A stretch of 64,000 nucleotides of DNA from Bromus sterilis (lineage: Eukaryota; Streptophyta; Magnoliopsida; Poales; Poaceae): assembly GCA_950022295.1 (NCBI GenBank), contig OX465599.1:288445501-288509500 (forward strand), read 5' to 3'. The translations under genes and the position numbers were made by a program. Under the pieces are notes generated by a model, which worked only from the letters and a program-made list of their open reading frames with translations, was not told the DNA's origin and searched no databases. This document shows, piece after piece, positions 11,621 through 23,964 of this stretch (its first letter is position 1; every line of letters begins with the position of its first letter).

Positions 11621-12381
11621 ACCGAAGAGGCACGCCCATCGGCTCCATCGAGCGGGGTTCAAGGAGTGATCTTTCCTAAGCGCCCAGACGAGGATCTCCT
11701 ATGTTTCTACAGTGACCATTGTGGGTTGCATCATCGCAAGCTAGGGTGGAGTCATGGATGATGTGCATGACCAGGAGGTACAAATCGGTGACCTCCTAGC
11801 ATTCTGATGTGTGAATCTCCTCTAACCCAGGAGTTGGGGTGTGCAGATGCTCTAGCAGGTGTCCTGGTGCTCTTGCTGCACTGTGGCCCAGGCTCGGTCG
11901 GCTTCGCACCTTCGCGGATCCGCTCTACACTCTAATAATGCAATCTCTCAAAGGGGGTGGGGGAACGGGGAAGGCAAAGGGGCAGGGAGTCATGGAGTAG
12001 GATCCTCGGTGCCATGAAGAAGAAGACATGAGAGGAAGAAGGGCTCAGTGAGTGAAGGTCCAAGCTCCCTCCCCGTGCCATGCCATCGGGATACAATACT
12101 GTGCATCATCATTTCTTTGGGAAGCAAATCGATCTACCAGCCAGGATTGATGCTTCGGGTAGCACGCCCAAGGTGGGCACGATGCGCATCGAGGGCTGCT
12201 TGGGTCGCCGAGCAGCCATGCTAAGTCATGTACGGGCCATCCCCAGTATAGGACATCTCAGTAAAATTGTCTCGTGTCTCGCTGATTGATTGGAGTGTGT
12301 TTAGCCTCTGAATGAACAATCTTGAAGTTTCTCATGTAGCTCCAACCTCGATGATCACCCGTCGACAATTATGCATGTTGA
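11621..12381. other. Intergenic DNA, no gene recognised
   Basis: Moderately GC-rich sequence without a supportable reading frame, terminal repeats or recognisable motifs. Confidence 0.4.
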
Positions 12382-12834
12382 TGTTGATAGGGCATGTTTC
12401 CCCTTGATTGGTTTTAGTGATTGATGACAATACATTTGCGGACTAATCGGGTGCGATGAGCGTTTCATGTAATTATATTAATGGCACAAGACGGTTATTG
12501 CCCCCTCGGTGTATGAAGCGTGAAGACGGATTTTTTCTTTCGATCTCCTTTTTGATATTTGATTCGTAGGAAAACCGTACTGTGAAGAGGGGATCCGCTT
12601 TGGAAATGGTGGGTGGAATCATCACACAGTCTCACTTTCTGCACCCACATTTTCTCTTGCGTCGTGGAGGTGTGGAACCTAGTGGAAATGGCTCCCTGGC
12701 TCTGCCAGGGTGGTAGTACCGCTCCAGAAGCGGAAGTACCGGACCCAGTACCGCACCCACTACCGGAATCCGACTGGACTCTGCGGTAGTGGGGACGACA
12801 CTGGATGGATAAAAAGGAAGTTCATCACGGCTAT
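12382..12834 (+). repeat. LTR fragment of an older copia-type element
   Basis: Starts TGTTGATAGGGCATG and continues with 'ttggttttagtgattgatgacaa', resembling the opening of the LTR at 12835 ('ttggttttggtaattaatgacaa'). It contains a GC-rich block with repeated GTACCG/CGGTA units (about 12710-12790), analogous to the palindrome cluster of the next element's LTR. It ends at 12834 where the next element inserted. Its continuation past the insertion (37849 onward) is gag sequence, so an earlier deletion must have joined LTR to gag. Confidence 0.5.
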
Positions 12835-14000
12835 TGAAAGTGCATGTGCCCTCATGTTTGGTTTTGGTAATTAATGACAATCTATATGGACTAATGGTTT
12901 GCTTGAGTTGTACTTTAAGGTTTTTCCATAGGCAGTGCTTGAAGATCATATGTTGGCTTCAAGGTTGAAAGGAGAAGATCATGTGATGACCAAGGTGTTA
13001 TTCATGGAGTTATCCAAAGATTGGTCATGTGAGAGTTGAGCATATTGCAAGCATGTCTTGAAGAAGGAGGTTGTGTAAACATTCATGTTTACCTTCAAGA
13101 CATCATCTTAATGAGGAGTGTTGGAAAGACTCATGTTTGATCAAGACAAAGTGCAAAGAATGAAATCGAGTTGATCAACACACAAAGTATAGAAGATGTA
13201 CCTTGTGGGATCATGTGATCTCACGGTATGGTAAGCATTGTCCATTATGCTTTGTGTACTAACCCATTTTCTATGTGTGTGGTGTTTCTATGTGAGGTTA
13301 GGAATCTTTCCATGGGCTTGCATCAAAAGGAAGATTTCATATAGCCCGAGAGAGAGGATGGCATCAAGTGGTGATGGCCATCAAGATGTGCCTAAACTAG
13401 GCTCACCCATAATGGAGTATGGGGGAGAAATCTACTACACTTCATCGAGCCGACGCAATCAAGAAAGATGTTCCAACTTGAGGTGGGCATGATCATCATC
13501 ATGAAGCTCAAGTGGATTATGCGCAAGAAAACGGCTTGACCTTTATAGGTTTCTAATTTACCGGTCTCATGGTGGTAGTTAGGAGACCGGGTTATAGGCT
13601 AGGCCGCATCGTTCGTGGAGAGCTCAAACCTTTGCATCCTTGGCATCATATTTATTGGTTCTTGTTTGGTTTTTCTCTTTGTGAGTGATGGAGCTTGAGT
13701 TCGTATTCATTACAAGCTCTTCTTCATTGAAAACGGGTTTCATATACATCTACTTTTGTGTTTTCGATGTTGGTGTTTTTGTCGGCCCTTATCTTGTAAA
13801 GGTTTCACCTTATACCTTGTTGGCATTTTAACCTTTCCTTGATTTGCAGCATTTCTTTTTGTTGATCTTGGGTGGTTCTCTATGTGAGGACCTAGAGCTT
13901 TTCCATAGCTTTAAAACAAGCCCAAGATCATCAAAATTGGAGTTCGTATGAAAAAGTTACGCATGTTTTAGTTTCCTAAGATGGGCTGTCTCTGGGTATT

Positions 14001-14159
14001 CCGGGCACCCGGGGTCTTGGACCCCCGGGTACCCGGGGTATGCAGTAAACTTCCTGAACAGTCCGGGTACCCTGGGTATTGGACCCCCGGGTGCCCGGTC
14101 CCCTGGCCAAATGTCTCTGGATGGTCCGGGTGCCCGGTCCCTTTACTCCGGGTGCCCGG
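14001..14159 (+). repeat. Cluster of six GC-rich palindromes upstream of the LTR TATA box
   Basis: Six copies of the 12-mer CCGGGTRCCCGG or close variants start at 14001, 14025, 14063, 14087, 14126 and 14148. Spacing alternates about 24 and 38 bp, so they form three pairs in a roughly 62-bp higher-order unit. One is embedded in a perfect 16-bp palindrome. The cluster is repeated in the 3' LTR (about 22763-22921) and lies 40-200 bp upstream of the TATA box, suggesting a promoter or enhancer role. Confidence 0.8.
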
Positions 14160-14198
14160 GGTTGGCCGGCTGCCAACGGTTGGATCCGTGGAAGGGGT

Positions 14199-14206
14199 AT
14201 TTATAC
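14199..14206 (+). promoter_or_regulatory. LTR TATA box
   Basis: TATTTATA within GGGGTATTTATACCC, followed by a CT-rich leader. It is the best core-promoter candidate in this LTR; the 3' LTR carries the same sequence near 22961. Confidence 0.55.
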
Positions 14207-15335
14207 CCTCCTTCTTCATCCTTCCAACCCCAATCTTTCCCAAGCTTCTTCCTCCATTGCTAGACCTCAAAAATCTTAGTCTCTCCACCCCTAGCCACCC
14301 AAACTTGTTGATCTTTTGGGGATTGGAGGAGATTCACCCGATCTACTCTTCCACCAAACCAATTTGAGTTTCCCCTCTAAGTGAAGGGAGATTTGTTGTT
14401 AGATCTTGGAGTTCTTGGTGTTTCTCCTTGTTCTTCCTCTCATATTCCTCCATATCTTTTGTTGCTTTGGTGGGATTTGAGAGTGAGGGATTTGAGCACT
14501 TTGTGTGTTCTTGCCATTTGCATTTGGTGCATTGGGTTGAGTTCTCTCCGAGGATTCGTAGTAGTAGTAAGTGAAGTTGAGTATTGAGAAGATTATTACT
14601 CTTGAGTGCTTTGGCACTCTAGATCTTGTTCCTAGGGTGCTTTGGCCCCTAGAGGCTTGGTGTTGTTGCGGAGCTCAATCATTGTGGTGTAAAGCTCCGG
14701 ACGCTACGGGAGCCTCCAATTAGGTTGTGGAGATTGCCCCGGGCATTTGTACGGGTACGGTGACCGCCCTCAAGGGTTACCATTTGTACGGGTTCGGTGA
14801 CCGCCCTCAAGTGTGCCATAGGCATCTTGCATTGGTGAGAGCGTGAGGAGAAATAGGGTGGCCCTCGTTGGCTTCGTGTGAGCATTGTGTTCCACACCCT
14901 CTCCAAACGGAGACGTACTTCTCGCAAGAGAAGGAACTTCGGTAACAAATCCTTGTCTCCATCGGCTCCACTTGCGGTTATCTCTACCTTTACTTTGAGC
15001 AAGCTTATTACCTTGTTTATCTTGTGCTTGCTCATATTGTTGTTGCATTGCTTGTCCCATAGGTTGCTCTCCTAGTTGCTTATCTAGTCAACCTATCTAC
15101 TTGTGCACTCACTTTGTGAAAGCCATAGTGTTCTTGTTATATATATTGCTATCACATAGTTGTTTATCTTGCTTAGTTTAAGTTGTTGGTGCACATAGTT
15201 GAGCCTAGCTTATTTAGGTTTCTTGCTTGGCAAATTAAACGTTAAGTTTTATTCCGTATTTGTTCAAGCCTAAACCGTAATTATTTTAAGCGCCTATTCA
15301 CCCCCCCCTCTAGGCGACATCCACGTCCTTTCAAT

Positions 15336-15347
15336 TGGTATCAGAGC
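15336..15347 (+). other. Primer-binding site, initiator Met-tRNA type
   Basis: TGGTATCAGAGC, complementary to the 3' end of initiator Met-tRNA, two bases after the 5' LTR. This is the usual copia-lineage primer site. Confidence 0.9.
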
Positions 15348-15388
15348 TTGGTCTCTCATTATAGGGCTTCACCGCCTTGAGAGTAAAG

Positions 15389-17778
15389 ATGTCGACTAGG
15401 GGATTATGTTTCACTGACACTCTTAGTTTCGATGGCACAAATTTTGATGCTTGGAAATTTCGCATGCTTAATTATCTCCGGGCCATTGACCCGTGTTTGG
15501 AGAGAATTGTAGATATGGGTTTTTCTCCTCCAAAGGATACTCAAAACCTATCCTTAGAGGATGAGAAAAACTCTTATCCCAATGCTCAAGCTTCTAATGT
15601 GCTTGTTGATGCTTTGAGTAATGTAGATATATCTCAACTCATGTCGTTTCGGGATGCTCATGGGTTGTGGACAAAGCTTCAAGATAAATATGGTATGTCC
15701 AAGATTTGTGGGGATGATTGTTCTCCCTCCACCTCCGGCCGCGTATTTTTCTCAACTTCTTCTACTTCACCAACATGTGGTTTGCCACAAGGTAATGAAA
15801 TGGTGAGTAGTGTTAGTCATTGCTTTGATGATAGTGAGCTTATTGTTGATAACCCTTTGACACTATCTTATTGCAATGCTTCATCTTTGGACTTTAACAT
15901 TTCGAGCAACTTAGAGGCTTTACATGCTTGTGTTGATAGTCCATGCATATCATGTAGAAATCACTTGAATAAATCTCATGATGATATACTTGCTATATCT
16001 TGTTGCCATGATATAAATGCTTCTATTTCCTCTAGCTATTGTGCTAACAATGTAGAGGAAAATCAATGGTCTATGGATCAAGATGTGGCCATGAATGGTG
16101 CCTCAAGGGATCCTACATCATCATCACATGTTACTCATTTTTGTCTTTTGGCTAAGGAGTCAAAGGTATCTCCTATTTTGAAACCATATATGTCTAGTGT
16201 TGGTGATGATGTAGATAGTGATAATATAGAAAATGTTGAAGATAATGATGATATTGCTTCCTTAAAAATTAAGGAGAAATTGTTTATAAAGCTCTTCATA
16301 AGAATAAAATTGCTCGTTCCAACTTCACGGAAATCATGGCTATTTCCATTGTGGGCAAGAATTACATTGAGGAGTTGGAAGCTCATATCGAGGAGAATGA
16401 GGACACCATTGAGAAAATGGGAAGCCTTGAGCGTGATTACGCTAATGAGATTGCGGAACTATGTCAAGCTCTCGAAGTAGAACAAACTACCAAGGAATCT
16501 CTTGAGGAGACTTTTGATCTAGAGTTATCTAGAATAAAGGAATCCCATGATAGAGCCCTTGAGATGACTAATGTTATCAAAACTAAAAATGATAAGCTTG
16601 AAGTTGTGCATGCTAAACTCCTTGAGGATTTTGGGCACCTCGAAAATGGCTCACGGGTCATTAAGGGTGAGCTCATCAAACTCACCGAGTCACATGCTCA
16701 AATAAAAGCTTCTTATTCAAAAGAGCTTGCCATGTTGTCTTCTCCTTCCGTTATTCTTGATGATGATTGTGCTACTAACTCTATTTCTTGTGAAGCATCC
16801 ATACTAAAGGAGAATGTTGAGCTAAAGGCTCACTTGGAGTTTCTAACTAGCAAGTATGGGATGGAAGAAAGTCATGAAAAGATCTCAAGCTCTCATGATG
16901 ATCTTTTAGTCTCCCATAATGTGCTAAAGTTAGCTCATGAGGCTAAGGTTTCTAAGTTAGTACCTCATGTGGACATTAGCACTACTTCTACTCAATATGA
17001 TATATTGCCTTGTGCTAGTCCTTGTAATTCATCCACTCATAATGTTGCTACATCTTGTGATGAATTACTTTCCTTGCCTTGTTGCTCTAACAACGAAGCT
17101 TCTACTTCCTCTAGTACTTGTGTTGTTACTAACCATGTACAGGAAATCAAAGAGCTCAAGGCCCAAGTCACTTCTTTGAAGAAAGACTTGGAAAAGGGTC
17201 ATGAAGGGAAGTCCACACATGACAAAGTGTTGTGTGGGAAAAAATCCCCCAATGACAAGGGTGGACTTGGATTCAACTCCAACAATAAGAAGTCCATGAT
17301 CAACAAGAATAAGGGCCAACCACATGTCAAGAATTCGGCCAAGATTATTTGCTTCAAGTGCAAGGTTGAAGGGCATCATGTTAGATCTTTCCCTTTGAAG
17401 AAGAAGCCCCTTAGTGACAAGCAACTAGGGAAGATGCCTCAAGTTCAACCGCAAGGTGAAGTGAAGCCACTTCCCAAGAAGACTCAAGTCAATGATCTTC
17501 ATGTTGAGAAATCAACTAATAAGAAAGAAAAGAGTAGATGTTGCTACTTATGTCGTGAGAAGGGTCATCTTGCTTCTTCATGCACTAATGGTACCTTATC
17601 CAACCCTATTATAGTTGATGATGTTTATTCTCTTCGGAAGGATAAGGTTGGCAATGTGGTTGCCAAATTTGTTGGTACTCAAAGTGGTGTCAAGAAAAGA
17701 ACCATTTGGGTTTCCAAGCCTATTGTGACTAATCTCTTAGGACCCAACTTGGTTGGGGACCAACAAACTCAAACTTGA
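15389..17778 (+). pseudogene. Gag-like protein with coiled coil and zinc knuckles, frameshifted
   Basis: The frame opens at ATG 15389 with a copia gag N-terminus (SFDGTNFDAWKFRM). It runs through a Ser/Cys-rich region, then loses frame near 16275 (a one-base loss fits); the continuing frame is open to TGA at 17778. The second part is a long charged coiled coil (about 16340-16960) followed by two CCHC knuckles. The first (near 17350) lacks its last Cys (Phe instead); the second, CYLCREKGHLASSC near 17540, is intact. Capsid-type RNA binding is the expected family role. No enzymatic domain follows, and between the N-terminus and the coiled coil the capsid core looks shortened. Whether the frameshift is fixed in the family or private to this copy is unknown. 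Confidence 0.75.
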
Positions 17779-20700
17779 TCAATAGGTGTTGGTGGAGGGC
17801 ATTGGAGACTTGGCTAAATCATGAAGAATTAATGGACCTTCATTAATCACATTATCTCAAGCCAAGTCATTTGGATTATCTTGTTTCTATCTTATATCCA
17901 ATGTGCCTCCTTACGGTAACTTGTACTTAATTTGTTTACATTGAAAGTTACTTGTCCCTTTGCATGTTTTGGTTTTGTACCTCGCATGTGGTTATATATG
18001 TTGTGCTTCGAATTTACGTATCTTGAGTAATCTTGTATGTGTATATTGGTTTGCACATCATGTAGGTTTGAGTATTGTGTTGAGCCTATTTTTTTTCTTT
18101 GTTTGTATCTTAGTTGGCTCTTGTGAGAGATTAATGGATCATCCCATTTTGGGGGAGTGGTGTGCCTTGTGCACTTCACAATCCTAAAAAGTGTATACAT
18201 GAGGAATACCAACTAGTATTGATATTACAATATTATCTAGTCTCTATGTGGTATGTTGTACTCATGAGAAATTCAAATTCGAAAATGTCCATTAATTATC
18301 TCTTGTTGGTATTTGTTTGCCTCTAGTTGTAAATTTTGCGATATCACATTATGGGGGAGTAATATGCTTTGTGTATATTACACGCCTATAAAATGTGTAC
18401 ACTTGGGGTTTGTGCCACTTAGACTTGATATTATAAATTATCTAGTTCCTAGGTGGCATGTTTGCTCCTCAAGTTCCAATTTTCTTAGTTGTTTTAGTTC
18501 TCATCTTATGGCTCTTGAGTGTGTGAGATTTTCTTGTTACAGTTTCCCTCCAACATGTACTTGTATTTCCTATGTGGGAACCATTTGCTCCAAGTTTTCT
18601 AGTCATTGCTTGCATGATTGGATGCATACTTGAAGCTAACAAGAATCTCTTTGTAAGCATGGTGCTCAATTCTTATATTTTCACATGCTTATGGTTGTTT
18701 TTGTGAAGATGATAATACATATATTATTGCTATCTACCACCGGGAAGTAATTCCATATACCTCTTGTCTAACAATTGGTACTCTTATATGTGGTAGAAAT
18801 TATTGATCATCTTTACATATTGGCTTATTTATAATTGCCTTATTACTCGCCAAGATTTTTTTATGGTTTTAACTCTCATTGTCTTCCTTGCCACTTGTGG
18901 ATCATTTGTTTTCGTGATCTTGTCTAGTGTTTCTCTAGATTTAGTGAAAGTGGTGATCCCATCGTGTGCATTTTGTATTCAAATGAAAATTCTATGTAAT
19001 GCACATCTCTTGGGGGAGCTAGAATCCTATGGTCCATACCAAGTGTGTGTTATTGGAAGGCATATTCTCTTTGGTTTTTTGTGTCATCATAAATTTGTTG
19101 AGGGCATAGTTTGTTTGGAATTGTTCTCTCTTATTGAGAGTTTGATATCTCTTTCTGTGATATCTTTCATTTTGGTATCATGCTCTCTATCAATTGGTGT
19201 GTCAATTGATACCCCATTCCTTGATGTATCCTTTATTTGGTATACTTCAAGTGACAAGTTTATTTTGGAATCTTATTTTCAATTGGAATCTTATGTTCAC
19301 TTGGTATCCTTTTCAATGGTTTTCCTATTCAATCATGTGTTGATTGGGTTGGGATTCAATTGGTATTTCTTCTCATTCGTTGGTGAGTGTAGAAATTGAC
19401 CATATGTTAATTGCTACTTGTCTTCTATCATATGTTGATTTGGACATGTGATATAATTTGGACAACCTTATGGTGTGTCACTCTTTGGGGTACCATCTTG
19501 GTTTACTTGGTGTTTTGTCCAAATTGTATTTCCTTTTGGTTCTTGAAAGTCTTATGCATGCATATTTGCTATGTGTTGGTCCGATGCACGATGTCTTTCT
19601 TTGATCATATATATAGGTTAAACTCCATCCACCTCTTTATTGGCTAATATGTGCATGAAATTCATCTTCATGTCCATATGCACTTATTCTTGTGGAGTTT
19701 GTCCTATGTATTTTTGTTCCTCTAACTCTTTGGTCCCAATGAGTTTGGGTACCATTTTGTTTCTTAATGATGTTCTAGGAACTTTGGAGATGCATTCGAG
19801 GATAGTCTTTCCATGGAAGGTGTTGACACCATGTGCCTTTTGGAGCCAATCTAGGACGATCGATGAAGCTCTATCTACTACATCATTCCCATGCTATCCC
19901 GGTAACAAGTATCTACCTCATGCATACATTTCTTGCATTCAACCATGTGTAGGTTGAACCATGGCATGAGATTCTTCATTTACAATTTTTGCGGTTCTTG
20001 AATGTTCTAGAATTGCAAGATATATTCTTGTGTTGCCATACTTGTTTCCTTGTTTAAAACATCCCAACTATCTCTTATTTGTTGCTAGTTGTGATGAATT
20101 TGATGGTTGTGTGTGTGGATTTCATTAATATTCAATAAGATAATATTGTGCCATGGGCTATGCTTTCAAGAAAAGATCTTATTGGTATATTCATGAGTTC
20201 CATTTGGATATCTTGTTTCTTCTCTTTTGTAACTATTTCGTGTGTACATGCTTATTTGTGGATATTCATCTACCTAGAACCTCGTATACATGAGAAAGTT
20301 ACATCTAGTGGATATCCTCTTTTTTTCATGTCCACCTTTTATTATTAGTGATTAATTATTTAGTGGATACATGAAAGCGTGTGTCTTTGAGTGCATATCA
20401 TAATTCTTTGATGAATACCTTTACATTGTGTGGAGGGACTCTTGTGCGACGAGGCTCGGAGGAAATTGTGTGGTTTCCATTTAGGTGAGAGGTAAGGATG
20501 CTTTGTGTCATCCAACTTCCTTCCTCGATGGAAATTGGTGCGATTCTCCTCAGAGTACCCTGTGCCCACAGGGTGTACCGTGCGCACGGGGCCCCCGTGC
20601 CCACGAACCATGACCCCCGTGCACACGGGATCAGATGGTTCTGCCTTTTTTGGTATTCGCCTTTGTGCATTCTTTTGGTGATGAATATTGTTGTTCTCAT

Positions 20701-21583
20701 GCTTGTATCAATGAGCCAATCATTTTATATGTTCATCATGGCGTTGTCACAAGTCTTGAATGTTCTTTGAAATTTATTAATCAAGTTTGTGAACCCATTT
20801 GTGTGTGTGTGTGACCTTCTTAACTTAGGTTAGAAGGACATGTCTAGCACCTTGAGTCTCATTTCTTCAAGACTATGTTGATGCTTAATGTTCATCCTTA
20901 TATTAGTCATATCAAGTGCTTTGCCATTACTCACACACATCTTGTTGGTTGAGCCCCATTCCTATGATTGTCTCTTTGGCTATTTTCTCAACCATTGGTA
21001 TGTTGCAAGTGCTAGACTTTGTCTCATATCTTTGCACACTTGCACTTGTGTTGTGTTTCTATTGATTTTGGGGGAGTGATGATCCAATTTTTGTGAAATT
21101 TTATTATAATACAGAGATTCTAAATAGTGAACAAATCTTGGGGAACTTCTCTATTTTTCTTTAGAACACTCCTATGCTCAAATCATAATATCTTATATTC
21201 ATTTCGCTTGTTGGATCCTTTGATTGCCTTCATTTTTGTGTTATGCCTTTGTGCCATATCATCTTTTTGCAATCTTTGGATCCTCAATATAGTTTGTATT
21301 CCAACCAACTATGCATATTGGGTTGTGTGTATTTTATTCCACTCATATCTTGGGAAATACACCCTTGTTGGGAGGAAAACATGCTACATTGGCTTTCTAA
21401 GATTTTCCGCCCATTGGTTGGCAATAGATGCCAATGGGGGAGAAGTTTAGAGGGTCTAGTTTGAGGAGGTTCATACTTTGGTTTTTTTCTTAATTATTCG
21501 CCTTCTTGCTCATGCATATTTGCTTTGCATGATTTACTTAATTCATTATATAAACCCTCTTGATGTGATTGTCATCAATTACC
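17779..21583 (+). other. Non-coding internal region of the gag-only element
   Basis: 3.8 kb with no recognisable enzyme. AT-rich open frames on the plus strand look like hydrophobic noise. It contains five internal TGGGGGAG motifs (near 18150, 18351, 19011, 21067 and 21434) before the terminal polypurine tract, and a diverged duplication of about 120 bp (18145-18260 versus 18351-18475). A GC-rich palindromic patch lies at about 20555-20630. Confidence 0.6.
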
Positions 21584-21597
21584 AAAATGGGGGAGAT
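21584..21597 (+). other. Polypurine tract of the gag-only element
   Basis: AAAATGGGGGAGAT directly before the 3' LTR; expected plus-strand primer for reverse transcription. Confidence 0.85.
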
Positions 21598-23964
21598 TGA
21601 AAGTGCATGTGCCCTCATGTTTGGTTTTGGTAATTAATGACAATCTATATGGACTAATGGTTTGCTTGAGTTGTACTTTAAGGTTTTTCCATAGGCAGTG
21701 CTTGAAGATCATATGTTGGCTTCAAGGTTGAAAGGAGAAGATCATGTGATGACCAAGGTGTTATTCATGGAGTTATCCAAAGATTGGTCATGTGAGAGTT
21801 GAGCATATTGCAAGCATGTCTTGAAGAAGGAGGTTGTGTAAACATTCATGTTTACCTTCAAGACATCATCTTAATGAGGAGTGTTGGAAAGACTCATGTT
21901 TGATCAAGACAAAGTGCAAAGAATGGAATCGAGTTGATCAACACACAAAGTATAGAAGATGTACCTTGTGGGATCATGTGATCTCACGGTATGGTAAGCA
22001 TTGTCCATTATGCTTTGTGTACTAACCTATTTTCTATGTGTGTGGTGTTTCTATGTGAGGTTAGGAATCTTTCCATGGGATTGCATCAAAAGGAAGATTT
22101 CATATAGCCCGAGAGAGAGGATGGCATCAAGTGGTGATGGCCATCAAGATGTGCCTAAACTAGGCTCACCCATAATGGAGTATGGGGGAGAAATCTACTA
22201 CACTTCATCGAGCCGACGCAATCAAGAAAGATGTTCCAACTTGAGGTGGGCATGATCATCATCATCAAGCTCAAGTGGATTATGCGCAAGACAACAGCTT
22301 AAACTTTATAGGTTTCTAGTTTACCAGTCTCATGGTGGTAGTTAGGAGACCGGGTTATAGGCTAGGCCGCATCGTTCGTGGAGAGCTCAAACCTTTGCAT
22401 CCTTGGCATCATCTTTATTGGTTCTTGTTTGGTTTTTCTCTTTGTGAGTGATGGAGCTTGAGTTCGTATTCATTACAAGCTCTTCTTCATTGAAAACGGG
22501 TTTCATATACATCAACTTTTGTGTTTTCGATGTTGGTGTTTTTGTCGGCTCTTATCTTGTGAAGGTTTCACCTTATACCTCGTTGGCATTTTAACCTTTC
22601 CTTGATTTGCAGCATTTATTTTTGTTGATCTTGGGTGGTTCTCTATGTGAGGACCTAGAGCTTTTCGATAGCTTTAAAACAAGCCCAAGATCATCAAAAT
22701 CGGAGTTCGTATGAAAAAGTTACGCATGTTTTCGTTTCCTAAGATGGGCTGTCTCTGGGTATTCCGGGCACCCGGGGTCTTGGACCCCCGGGTACCCGGG
22801 GTATGCAGTAAACTTCCTGAACAGTCCGGGTACCCGGGGTATTGGACCCCCGGGTGCCCGGTCCCCTGGCCAAATGTCTCTGGATGGTCCGGGTGCCCGG
22901 TCCCTTTACTCCGGGTGCCCGGGGTTGGCCGGCTGCCAACGGTTGGATCCGTGGAAGGGGTATTTATACCCTCCTTCTTCATCCTTCCAACCCCAATCTT
23001 TCCCAAGCTTCTTCCTCCATTGCTAGACCTCAAAAAGCTTGGTCTCTCCACCCCTAGCCACCCAAACTTGTTGATCTTTTGGGGATTGGAGGAGATTCAC
23101 CCGATCTACTCTTCCACCAAACCAATTTGAGTTTCCCCTCTAAGTGAAGGGAGATTTGTTTTAGATCTTGGAGTTCTTGGTGTTTCTCCTTGTTCTTCCT
23201 CTCATATTCCTCCATAGCTTTTGTTGCTTTGGTGGGATTTGAGAGTGAGGGATTTGAGCACTTTGTGTGTTCTTGCCATTTGCATTTGGTGCATTGGGTT
23301 GAGTTCTCTCCGAGGATTCGTGGTAGTAGTAAGTGAAGTTGAGTATTGAGAAGATTGTTACTCTTGAGTTCTTTGGCACTCTAGAGCTTGTTCCTAGGGT
23401 GCTTTGGCCCCTAGAGGCTTGGTGTTGTTGCGGAGCTCAATCATTGTAGTGTAAAGCTCCGGACGCTACGGGAGCCTCCAATTAGGTTGTGGAGATTGCC
23501 CCGAGCATTTGTACGGGTACGGTGACCGCCCTCAAGGGTTACCATTTGTACGGGTTCGGTGACCGCCCTCAAGTGTCCCATAGGCATCTTGCATTGGTGA
23601 GAGCGTGAGGAGAAATAGGGTGGCCCTCGTTGGCTTCGTGTGAGCATTGTGTTCCACACCCTCTCCAAACGGAGACGTACTTCTCGCAAGAGAAGGAACT
23701 TCGATAACAAATCCTTTTCTCCATCGGCTCCACTTGCGGTTATCTCTACCTTTACTTTGAGCAAGCTTATTACCTTGTTTATCTTGTGCTTGCTCATATT
23801 GTTGTTGCATTGCTTGTCCCATAGGTTGCTCTCCTAGTTTCGTATCTAGTCAACCTATCTACTTGTGCACTCACTTTGTGATAGCCATAGTGTTCTTGTT
23901 ATATATATTGCTATCACATAGTTGTTTATCTTGCTTAGTTTAAGTTATTGGTGCACATAGTTGA
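21598..23964 (+). repeat. 3' LTR of the gag-only element, left part
   Basis: Begins TGAAAG and matches the 5' LTR almost base for base until 23964, where the SIRE/Maximus-type element interrupts it. The last five bases, GTTGA, are the target duplication. Confidence 0.95.

Larger units (their letters stand above)
12835..15333 (+). repeat. 5' LTR of the gag-only element
   Basis: 2499 bp, TG...CA with the 6-bp inverted ends TGAAAG/CTTTCA. It contains a palindrome cluster (14001-14159), a TATA box (14199-14206) and a CT-rich leader typical of a plant 5' UTR. It is nearly identical to the 3' LTR at 21598-23964 plus 37720-37848. Confidence 0.9.

Noticed and set aside
13968..14367. Frames across the palindrome cluster of the LTR
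   Set aside because: Open on both strands because CCGGGTGCCCGG repeats lack stops; repetitive Pro/Gly peptides, not genes.
15336..15347. tRNA-like sequence next to LTRs (also 25253-25264 and 50101-50112)
   Set aside because: These are 12-nt primer-binding sites complementary to initiator Met-tRNA, not tRNA genes.
18803..21450. Series of hydrophobic open frames in the gag-only element as possible membrane proteins
   Set aside because: T-rich DNA produces Leu/Phe/Ile-rich frames by composition; they overlap, lack starts in good context and show no family motif.
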